From NCBI GenBank assembly GCA_963693305.1, contig OY855905.1, positions 41,536,395-41,600,394 of the forward strand: a DNA stretch of 64,000 bases, given 5' to 3'. This stretch comes from Meandrina meandrites (Eukaryota > Cnidaria > Anthozoa > Scleractinia > Meandrinidae). Positions 40,658-49,718 of this stretch are shown here, piece after piece; position 1 is the first letter of the stretch, and each line of letters opens with the position of its first letter. Under the pieces are notes generated by a model, which was not told the origin of the DNA, ran no database searches, and saw only the letters and a program-made list of their open reading frames with translations. A program made the translations under genes and the position numbers.

Positions 40658-43309
40658 ATGAAGCGAAGGGCGACTCAAACAGGTAAGTCGGTTCTTATCA
40701 TTAATCTGTTAACCTTAAGGTGGGGGTATACGTGAATTTGAGTAGAATTTTAAGAGGTTTAAAGAGGGGATAGAAGAAAGAAAATAATTTTTGGAACACC
40801 ACCAGACAGTTGACCCCCACGCAAGAGCACCCCAGGTTGTCAGGGGACTGTTTGGGTGTCCATATACTAATTTTTAACTTCAAATTCTAATTTTAAAATC
40901 ACATTAAATCCTTAATATTTCTTATTTCTCCAAATTTTACTAATCCTTTGAGAAAAACTATCTCTTTCCAAACATCCCCAAAAATCACCAAAAAATTTAC
41001 AAAACACCGCTTATCATAGCTTTGTGAAATGAGCATAGAGTTTCTGGATTGCTTGAAACGCAGACAAGATATTCGCATTAAATCCAAGTTTAGCGGTGGA
41101 AAAACAGGTTTCAGGTGTACCCCCGCCTTAAGTAAAGTACCTTCTGCTCTTAGATTTATCAGACAGCAGCCACTGGTCGTGTTTTCACAAAGCCAATTTA
41201 GGACTTACAAAAGCCCACAATTTTCAATTTCATAAGAAGTAGGGGTTATAAATTGGTCTTGTCTATTATTCATCCTCGCTGTATACATTTGTACAAGGAG
41301 TTTTGTATAGATGATACATATAATGTCTCGACCTGCCGATATATATGAAGCAACTCAAAAGTAAAACATCACTCATCGGTAAAATCGCACTGCCATGTCG
41401 CGTCGCTTAATTTAAGTCTGTGGAGTTACATAGTTGTAAAGAAGGCGAGATCGGGGCTGTCGAATTCGTCTGGCATTTTCTCAAGAACCATCAGGTGCTC
41501 AATTTAGATTTCTGCTAGTGCATGGGAAAATTTTACTGGGTACGAAGTAAATAATTTGTCGGCCCTCTGTTGCTCCGCGCTTTGTAATTGGCCGCAATGT
41601 TTACCCGGATACTTTAATAAACCATCACGCACTTCCGGCGTTAATGGCACGATAATCCCTTTTTCCATGAAAACAGTTTGCATTTTGCATTTTTAACTCG
41701 AGAGGATGAATTTTCGTAGAAGAACTGAATTGGTTTTATTAGTTTCGCTTGTCCCAGTGAAAACACGGCCATTTAGTCCTCTTCATAGCTGTTGTTCCAG
41801 GTTTGTGTAATTTACTTTGGATTTGTATGTGAAAAATAGAACAAAAATTGCATACATTACGTTTTATGACAACGACGACGACAATGGTGGTGACGACGAC
41901 AACGGCTATATCATCACGACAGTGGTGATGATGATGATGACAATGAATGAATGAATGAATGAATGAACGAACGAACGAACGAACGAACGAACGAACGAAC
42001 GAACGAACGAACGAACGAACGAACGAACGAACGAACGAACGAACGAACGAACGAACAAGGAACGAACGAACGCAAGGAATAATGAAAGCATGCATGCATG
42101 AATGAATGAAAGAATGAAGGAAGGAAGGAAGGAAGGAAGGAAGGAAGGAAGGAAGGAAGGAAGGAAGGAAGGAAGGAAGGAAGGAAGGAAGGAAGGAAGG
42201 AAGGAAGGAAGGAAGGAAGGAAGGAAGGAAGGAAGGAAGGAAGGAAGGAACGAACGAACGAGCGGACTAACGAGCGAACGGACGGACGGACAGACGAACA
42301 AATGAATGACGTGATGTCATCACCCTCTTTTCAGGTGGATTTCGACTATCGTGTAATTTTATAAACGTCAACGGGCGTGAATTTAACTGGATTTACGTGC
42401 GTAAAAAAAGAAATGAAACTGTATGGACCACTTGCGTCTGCGGAAAAAAGGTGATTGTTGTTCAACGTTTTCCGCAGATTCAAGCAGTCTATGCATTTTC
42501 TCTTTCTACTTTACGCAAGTCGCGCCCGTTAACGAAGGTAACATTGCGTTTCAGTGGCAATCCACCTTTACGCTCAGTGAACTGTTACTAACTTAAACAA
42601 TTCAATGATCTGCATTTTTGTTTCCAGGTTTTACGATGGACCCAATGTTACAGGTTAGTGGTTTTCACTTAAATAATATGCGCTCAGAAACCCATTCTTT
42701 TTGCATGCTGGAAATGCGCCGTTTAAGAATATTTCACGTTAATAAATTAAATATTCCATTCTAAAAAACTCTATTCTCTTCTTTCTAGTACATACATCAC
42801 GGAGGACATTTTTTACATTTAAAGGGATTAATTTGCATTAACGTAGTCAAAGAAAATATGGAAGCTAAGTGATGCAACTAATGACGAAGAATATCTGACC
42901 TCGCATAGTTTTTATCGCCCATACATTATTTTTTGACAAAGAATATTGATTCTTACAGGAAATAATCAAGAATAACACTTTCCACGAAACAAGCAGATAC
43001 CAAGCGGCCACGATAAACTACCCACCTATCAAGCCGGCTAGTGGGCTTACTTTGATTTCTCGGAAGCCCAAAAGGGTCACGGATGTCTTATCACTCCAAG
43101 GTATACCACCGCAATCCACGTGCGAGCAAATGATCGATTTCGTCAACGGTGGAAATTACAGCGCTATATCTTGTCATGTAGGAACATTCACAGAAGAGTC
43201 GGCACGAATTATTCTAAACATCCACAAGCTCCGCGACATCAAATCTCGCGTGAAGGGAGAAGAACAGTGGATCAAAACCAGAATAACCCTACCTAATCCA
43301 AGCTGCTAG
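40658..43309 (+). CDS. N-terminal exons of the MULE transposase gene
   Basis: Three exons join in frame. The first, 40658-40682, starts at an ATG beside the inner end of the left terminal repeat and has a CAGGTAAGT donor. The second is 42628-42653 (acceptor TTTCCAG, donor CAGGTTAGT). The third starts at 42959 after TTACAG and runs to a stop at 43309. They give about 135 residues with no named domain. The reading then continues in another frame (upstream of 43329), so a single indel near 43300 interrupts the gene. Intron 1 (about 1.9 kb) holds a TTAA-flanked element and the compound microsatellite. The start choice is supported by phase agreement over two introns. Confidence 0.6.
40719..41127. 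mobile_element. TTAA-flanked MITE (piggyBac-like) in transposase intron 1
   Basis: GGTGGGGGTATAC at the left and the inverse GTACCCCCGCC-type end at the right, with TTAA outside each (40715-40718, 41128-41131). A second, distinct TTAA-flanked family member in this window. Confidence 0.7.
41941..42297. repeat. Compound tetranucleotide microsatellite, GAAT-GAAC-GAAG
   Basis: Runs switch from GAAT (41941-41966) to GAAC (to about 42070), a short GAAT stretch, about 33 GAAG units (42116-42250), then GAAC/GGAC-like units. Long open frames here on both strands are artefacts of the repeat. Confidence 0.95.
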
Positions 43310-43328
43310 CTCTTATTCTGTAGATGAT

Positions 43329-46076
43329 TTGGCTAAGTACGCCAGCCTAATTTTTGATAATCTTGATGGGAGCAGCGTATTGAGCCACAACCGTTACATC
43401 CTCGGATCCGATCTAGCTACCGTTGCTCGAAAGGGCTGGATCAGCCATGCCATTTTAAGTGGGCTAACAGACATCTTACAGATGAACACGAAGCATACTT
43501 CAGTGCTCATGTTGAATGATGTTTTAATGATAGGAAACGATGACCTGCAGAAGTACCTTTCAGGTAAATTGTCGAGATCAACCACAAGAATAGTTTTTGT
43601 GGTGAATGTTGGAAGAACAAAATCCAACGAAGTGTACATCAGCTCCCCGGGTCGACCTGGTTGCCACTGGGCATTACTTTATATCGATCTGAAGTCCAAC
43701 AAGTGGTATTATTGCGATACCATTTGCTGGGGATCACCATCGGACTTGAGGGGAGTTGTTTCGCCCGTGGTCACGGCCATCCATCAAGTACTTCTCACGG
43801 TGCCCAAGCCTTTCGCTGGAATAGTCGAAAGCCATGTTGAAACCAGTGGTTCTACAAGTTCCACAGCCCACACTTGCTCAACAACATGCCTGAGAAACAT
43901 CCCTGTGCAAACATGCATGAGCGTTTGTGGGGCAGCAGTTGCAATACTGGCGGCCATTGCTGCAAAAGCACCTAGTCTGTGGAAAGACGTTTTTCTGAAG
44001 CGAAAAGGAGTTCTCCCAGATTCCCTAGAATGGCTGATGTCACCAACTGCCCATTCCGACTTTTCAAGAATCACTTTAATTTCGTGGCTCATAACGGGAT
44101 CGGTTGACATTTCCGTGATCGGGGTACCAGAGGATCACATCGACCATGTACAAATGGCAACCAGAGGAAAAGACCAAGGCTATGTCCACGTCGAGGGAGG
44201 GAAAACGGTAGAGATGAAAGACGATGAGGGCAGTGATGTGCATGTCGAGGAGAGGGACGCAGTAGAGATGATGGAGTCTGATGACGGGAGCTGCGAAAAC
44301 GTAAGTGACGGGCAAGTTGAAGATGACGGAGAAGACGATGAAGAAAACAGTCAGATGAAAGGCGATGGAGAAGGTAGTGATGTGCATGTCGAGGAGAGGG
44401 ACGCAGTAGATATTTTGGAGTCTGATGACGGGAGCTGCGAAAACGCAAAAGACGGGCAAGTCGAAGGTGACGGAGAAGGCGATGAAGAAAACAGTCAGAT
44501 GAAAGGCGATGGAGAAGGTAGTGATGTGCATGTCGAGGAGAGGGACGCAGTAGATATTTTGGAGTCTGATGACGGGAGCTGCGAAAACGTAAAAGACGGG
44601 CAAGTTGAAGGTGACGGAGAAGACCATGAAGAAAACAGTCAGATGAAAGGCGATGGAGAAGGCAGTGATGTGCATGTCGAGGAGAGGGACGCAGTAGAGA
44701 TGATGGAGTCTGATGACGGGAGCTGCGAAAACGTAAAAGACGGGCAAGTTGAAGGTGACGGACAAGACCATGAAGAAAACAGTCAGATGAAAGGCGATGA
44801 AGAAGGCAGTGATGTGCATGTCGAGGAGAGGGACGCAGTAGAGATGATGGAGTCTGATGACGGGAGCTGCGAAAACGTAAATGACGGGCAAGTTGAAGAT
44901 GACGGAGAAGACGATGAAGAAAACAGTCAGATGAAAGGCGATGGAGAAGGTAGTGATGTGCATGTCGAGGAGAGGGACGCAGTAGAGATGATGGAGTCTG
45001 ATGACGGGAGCTACGAAAACGTAAATGACGGGCAAGTTGAAGGTGACGGAGAAGACGATGAAGAAAACAACCAGGTGAAAGGCGATGGAGAAGGCAGTGA
45101 TGTGCATGTCGAGGAGAGGGACGCAGTAGATATTATGGAGTCTGATGACGGGACCTGCGGAAACGTAAATGACAAGCAAGTTGAAGATGACGGAGAAGGC
45201 GATGAAAAAGACGGTGGTGTCCATGACAAGGGGAGAGAGACGGATGAAGGCAATGATATATCACCAGGATCAGGCCAGATCGATGATAGGTACAAGGGTT
45301 TCACCTCAGGGAAGAGTGAGAGTTTGCCAGAGGACGGGAATGAAGAAAATAATTCCTCTTCAGGAACCGACGAAAACGAAGATCAACGGTTATTTTTTGT
45401 AGGACAAACATTCTCCGATTTAGATAAGCTTGAAAAGCGAAAAACGAAGTATGAAGAGTTCAATTTCTGCGAGCTATGGAAAAGGGATGTACGCACTTTA
45501 GAAGCTGCTGCAAGGCGTGTTCCTAAACGTGTCGCGATTGCCAAATCATCTTTAAAATATTATTCCCTTAAGTTAGTTTGCAAGTTTGGCGGAGAAGCAA
45601 GAAAACGCACTCAAAGGATACGAAACACGAAGACGTTTCGGCAAGGATGCCCTTTTGAAGTCTATCTCATTCTGTCGCAAGACGGACAACACCTTGAAGT
45701 CATCCGAGTCAATGAGGCTCACAACCACGTAGCCAACAAGACGATCTACGAGCATTTACCACGACAAAGAGCGTCCCGTGTAAAACGGAGTGTTGACAAC
45801 ATTGCGGAAGCAATCAAACTGCAAGCGAATCCAAAACTTCTGCAGCAGAAAGTTGAAGAAACCACTGGAAGAAAGGTTACATTGAAAGACATTTCTAACA
45901 TAAAGCAGCGGTCGAAACAAGATATCAACAAAAACAACCTAGAGGATGTCATTCAGCACCTCAAGAATCAACCAGGCTCAACTACCGAGGTTATAATTGA
46001 TAAAGACGACAACTTCAAAGGCATATTTTATCAGGATAAATATATGCAGAATTTGTTCGAGAAATTCCGGAAATGA
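43329..46076 (+). CDS. Ulp1-like protease / acidic repeats / DNA-binding part of MULE transposase
   Basis: 915 residues open from at least 43293. Residues ~90-250 have the Ulp1 (C48) cysteine protease signature: GCHWALLYID with H113, YYCD with D130, and VQTCMSVCGAAV with Q194 and C200 before G. Residues 301-637 are seven acidic 48-residue repeats. Residues ~690-800 are a FLYWCH/FAR1-like zinc domain (one C at about 773, NEAHNH at about 794-799) as found before MULE transposases and in ZSWIM1/3 proteins. The frame ends 1-4 bases into the next open frame (46073). The conserved first catalytic segment straddles the junction, so a 1-base deletion is likelier than a natural stop. The start codon is not defined here; the upstream exons continue into it. 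Confidence 0.75.
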   Translation: MAKYASLIFDNLDGSSVLSHNRYILGSDLATVARKGWISHAILSGLTDILQMNTKHTSVLMLNDVLMIGNDDLQKYLSGKLSRSTTRIVFVVNVGRTKSNEVYISSPGRPGCHWALLYIDLKSNKWYYCDTICWGSPSDLRGVVSPVVTAIHQVLLTVPKPFAGIVESHVETSGSTSSTAHTCSTTCLRNIPVQTCMSVCGAAVAILAAIAAKAPSLWKDVFLKRKGVLPDSLEWLMSPTAHSDFSRITLISWLITGSVDISVIGVPEDHIDHVQMATRGKDQGYVHVEGGKTVEMKDDEGSDVHVEERDAVEMMESDDGSCENVSDGQVEDDGEDDEENSQMKGDGEGSDVHVEERDAVDILESDDGSCENAKDGQVEGDGEGDEENSQMKGDGEGSDVHVEERDAVDILESDDGSCENVKDGQVEGDGEDHEENSQMKGDGEGSDVHVEERDAVEMMESDDGSCENVKDGQVEGDGQDHEENSQMKGDEEGSDVHVEERDAVEMMESDDGSCENVNDGQVEDDGEDDEENSQMKGDGEGSDVHVEERDAVEMMESDDGSYENVNDGQVEGDGEDDEENNQVKGDGEGSDVHVEERDAVDIMESDDGTCGNVNDKQVEDDGEGDEKDGGVHDKGRETDEGNDISPGSGQIDDRYKGFTSGKSESLPEDGNEENNSSSGTDENEDQRLFFVGQTFSDLDKLEKRKTKYEEFNFCELWKRDVRTLEAAARRVPKRVAIAKSSLKYYSLKLVCKFGGEARKRTQRIRNTKTFRQGCPFEVYLILSQDGQHLEVIRVNEAHNHVANKTIYEHLPRQRASRVKRSVDNIAEAIKLQANPKLLQQKVEETTGRKVTLKDISNIKQRSKQDINKNNLEDVIQHLKNQPGSTTEVIIDKDDNFKGIFYQDKYMQNLFEKFRK
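44233..45240 (+). repeat. Seven 144-bp tandem coding repeats
   Basis: GTGATGTGCATGTCGAGGAG recurs every 144 bp at 44233, 44377, 44521, 44665, 44809, 44953 and 45097. Each unit encodes 48 acidic residues (SDVHVEERDAV ... MESDDG ... ENSQMKGDG). Units are nearly identical, with frequent synonymous and few replacement differences. A long minus-strand open frame across it (44076-45224) is only the repeat read backwards. Confidence 0.95.
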
Positions 46077-47597
46077 TCCTAGTTGATGCAACATACAAAC
46101 TGTTGGACTTGCGAATGCCTGTGTACTTACTTATGTGCATTGACGGAGATGGTCTTAGCGAAATTGTCGCCATGTTTACCTTAGCCGAGGAAACTAAGGA
46201 TGTGATTCAAGCAACAGTGGAGATTTTTAAAAAACACAATCCTTCCTGGTCTCAAACGAAAGTCATTATGTCTGACAAAGACTTCACTGAACGAGATGCT
46301 TTTACAAGTTGCTTTCCCGGTGCTTCCCTAAACATTTGCCTTAACCACACCTTGAGGTCTTTTAGAAGGGAAGTTACTTGCGAGAAGCTAGGGATATCGT
46401 CAGCAGAAAGACTTCGTGCTTTGGAAATCCTGTCGCGCATGGCCCACTCCAAAACAGCTACCGAATACAACAAAGCACTCGATGAGCTAAAATCTTCCAA
46501 CATGAAAAGTGTCATAGAGTATGTCCTACAAAATTGGGACCCCATAAAGGACCAATGGGTAGCTTGCTTTAAAGACAAAGCTTTTAATCTCGGAGAAACA
46601 ACAAACAACTGGCTAGAGTCAACCTTCAGCAAAATCAAAAGTGTTTGCTCTCGGTACGCAAGCTTAATGTAGTTTTTTTCTGATTTTTTTTTGTGTGCTT
46701 AAAAGTCTAAGAGAGCAAAGGAACCATCATTATTTGATGGCAATTACACGCAAGAAAACTGAGTTTGAGAACCTGGATAAAGACTTGCAATTGTTTTGCA
46801 ATTACGTAACCCCTTACGCTTTCAAGTTTGTCCGAGAACAACTGCAGTATTCAAGTAAAGTAAAAGTACTCAAGCAGCAAAACGGCAATGAGTTTAGTCT
46901 CTCTGCGGCTAACAATGTACAGGAGCCACACAAAGCAACACCATCATGCTGTGATTGTTCCTTTTTCTCCAGCATGGGTCTACCATGCAAGCATATTTTC
47001 AAGGTTCGATCTCTACTCGATATTCCGGCTTTTTGCCAAAGCCTAGTGCATGAGAGATGGACAATGGAGTATTATCAAAGCGTTGAGCGTTTTCCGTCTA
47101 TGATTTCGGACCACCATGAAGAGAATGACTGTGCATACACAGAAGACCATGCGACTGCGGCCTTTCACGTTACAGCCTTACCAGATCAACAAGGCGAGAA
47201 ATCGAGAACCCTATCTCAAGCCCAGAAGTTCAGAAAGGGACTACAAATCGCACAGACTTTGGCTTCTCTTCTAAGCGAAGGTGGCATGGCAACATTTAGG
47301 ACAAGGTGTGATGTATTGCAGTCTATTATCAGAAGCTGGGAGCTTGGCCGCGAGGTCCGTGTTTGTGGAGTCGAAGATGACAATCAAGAAAACTCAAAAC
47401 AGTGGCAAGATATTGAAGCTATGGATGATGGCAAAGGCGCAGCTACAGATATCGGCATAAGTGGAAACCTAGGGAAAAAAATTGAAAAAATTGAAAAAAA
47501 TCCCGAGGAGCTAGAAGATAGCCAGACGCCACTCTCTAATATTAAAATGCCACCGAGAATGCTCAAACGAGGTCGACCTAAAGGCGCAGAAAAATAA
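46073..47597 (+). CDS. MULE transposase core and SWIM zinc finger
   Basis: Exon 46073-46653 gives the catalytic core: ILVDATYK (first D), SDKDF (second D), NICLNH (a C-x2-H typical of MULE cores) and NNWLES (likely catalytic E). A 52-bp intron (46654-46705, GTACGC...TTAAAAG, splitting an arginine codon) restores the frame into 46706-47597. There CDCSFFSSMGLPCKHIF is a textbook SWIM finger (CxCxnCxH), and a basic, low-complexity tail ends in KRGRPKGAEK, an AT-hook-like segment. The order DNA-binding, MULE core, SWIM is that of ZSWIM1/ZSWIM3 proteins and their transposon relatives. The stop at 47597 falls in an A-run; reading resumes in another frame, so a further indel is likely. Confidence 0.75.
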
Positions 47598-47599
47598 CA

Positions 47600-48064
47600 G
47601 TGATAGGTCTTCCGAAAACAAAGAAAAAGAAAGAAAAAAATGATAACATCAAGCCCTTTTGCAAGTTAACTCCCGCGGAGAAAGACACCGCCATTCTAAG
47701 ATCCCTTACCAATGATTTGGCTGCTTCTGAGGCTTCAATGGGAAAGAGAACACTCCATAGCGATGACCTCAACAGCCTGCACGAAATACCCGACTGCATT
47801 CAAGACAAGGAAAGCCTCGATATTTATCGTGTGCAAAAATATTTCAGCACAGAAGCGTGGTTGGAGGTTCTCGACTTGATGCGGAAAAAGGAAGAAATAG
47901 GATGGTGCTGTAGTGTCTGTTCAAAAGTAATAAACGATGAATGCGAAGACAGCATCGCCTGTGACAGATGCCTACTGTGGTCGCATTTTAACTGCACCTC
48001 ACTAAAAAAGAAACCTAAAAATCGGAACTGGTATTGCAAATCCTGCAAACTGAAGTTTAATTAG
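47600..48064 (+). CDS. C-terminal PHD-type zinc finger of the MULE protein
   Basis: About 154 residues. The last 50 have C-x2-C (WCCSVC), C-x2-C (CDRC), H-x2-C (HFNC) and C-x2-C (CKSC), a PHD finger that would bind histone tails. The preceding TVIGLPKTKKKK-like stretch normally follows directly on the AT-hook-like end of the previous frame, so this is the same protein after a frameshift in an A-run (about 47589-47599) rather than a separate gene. The stop TAG ends the element's gene. Confidence 0.65.
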   Translation: MIGLPKTKKKKEKNDNIKPFCKLTPAEKDTAILRSLTNDLAASEASMGKRTLHSDDLNSLHEIPDCIQDKESLDIYRVQKYFSTEAWLEVLDLMRKKEEIGWCCSVCSKVINDECEDSIACDRCLLWSHFNCTSLKKKPKNRNWYCKSCKLKFN

Positions 48065-49319
48065 TTCTATTATTCATTCAAAATATCTCTCCGTTTCTGA
48101 TTGGCTTCCAATACACGGCTAATTTCAGCTAACCAGCAAGCACCGATCAAATTTCGGAAGAAATGCGGAAGACGTCCAATAATAGAAAAATTATTGGACG
48201 ATTGACGTTACGCAACAACGGCTTGCTGGAAAGCGCAAAAATGGCCACAAGCCTTGCACATTGCAACGAAAACATTTCCAAACTATTAGACGATAAAGAT
48301 GGCAAAAACACAAACAAATCTTCGAAGGAAGTCCCTTGATTTTTGAAGCTTTATCTTCAGGATAGAAATGTCCAAAAACCAGCAACAGCGGAGGAATTGC
48401 TCACTGTTTTGCGAGAATTCTACACCAAAGCGAGAATCCATTTTAATGCATTTTGTGTGTGTTTTTGGAGCTCTGGAAATATTTTGAATGAATGATAAAA
48501 CAATTATTTAATTCGGCCTTCGGCTACGACCAATAACACTCTCCTCGATCTGCATCATTCTTGCTGCTTCAGTTTCGTTGCGTAATAGAACACTCAAGCA
48601 TTGTCCTGTGCATTGTTTCCGAATAATCAATGCAAGAGGGTTGTTCACTATGACGTTCATCTGTAGTTGGACAGGGAACTCAACGATAAAAACTAAGGCA
48701 AATGAAAAAGAATTACGAGTCCCGAACTCTTGAACTGTTACGTCGGTTATACCGGTCCAAGAATTGTGATCGCGTGTTTTGTTTTGAATTAGTTTATATT
48801 GTTAGTTTTTAACTATAGTTTAGTTAGTTTTTTCCTTGTAACGAATTGATTACTTTTGTGCTTTTTTTCTTGTTAATACCAAGAAGGCTTGTTATAGTGA
48901 ATTGTTGTGTTATGGTATATCTCGTTTCCAATACGTACGTTCGGACGGTTGATAATCAAAAGCCTTAGCAACATAAGGTCTAGACTGTTACATAGACTTT
49001 CATCTATTTGTCTTTCTTAGGCAAATTAAACTGAGTTTTCGAAATTCTACTAATTGTAGCGTGTTCATGGTATTCGAATCAACATCGAAATAAAACACCC
49101 TTTTTCTCCATGATCGAACCGTAGCAGGGCACCTCTTGTTCGACAAGGTTAGAATTTTAGAGTTTACCCCAAACGTCTCTGATACATTGTATAAAGGCAC
49201 AACTGCACTCACATATCTTTCCTTTAGGCAGACGGGAAAACCTTTCTTAATTTATACTCCTTGAAATGGTTTTTCACGGAATTCATTGAATGTTACTGAC
49301 TGACGAACATTACTGAAGT
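48065..49319. other. 3' part of the element, no gene
   Basis: No exon recognised; a hairpin TCCAATAATAG...ATTATTGGA lies at about 48176-48200, possibly in the transposase 3' UTR. Confidence 0.35.
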
Positions 49320-49718
49320 CTATTTGGGACCTTGCTCGGGAGTCCGATCACATAGAACATAGCGATTTTATGTTGCGTTAAGGTCAAAACATTTATCCAC
49401 TACAAAACCAAAATAACTTTTAGAATCGCTTGGCATTTCATAAGAAACATTGAATACCTTCACTAGGTTTCAACATGGCTTTCTGCGGGAATTTGGTGAG
49501 TATTTCTGACTGCCGGCCATTTAGTCTATTTTAGACCGTGCCCGGCAGTTAAGAACCTAGCTAGCGATTTTATGGTATGCAGAAGCTCGGGAAATAAACA
49601 ACAGCAAACAAGGCACAGCTAAAGCAAACAGGAGCAGGAAGTGAGAATCGATCGTAAACAATTTCCCTCAACAAACAAGCGTCACGCATGACCGGAAGTT
49701 GTCATGGTGTCACGAACT
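49320..49718 (+). repeat. Inner part of the right terminal repeat
   Basis: 49320-49560 are diverged extra copies of the ~220-bp unit. 49560-49718 is the inverse of about 40455-40640 in the left arm. It stops exactly where the 2.97-kb element begins. Confidence 0.75.

Noticed and set aside
41906..42305. Long frames of repeated S-F-V-R, S-F-L-P or E-G-R-K units
   Set aside because: Translations of the tetranucleotide microsatellite.
44076..45224. 382-codon minus-strand open frame rich in hydrophobic residues
   Set aside because: It is the acidic coding repeat read on the other strand; its periodicity is exactly that of the 144-bp unit and it has no start or splice context.
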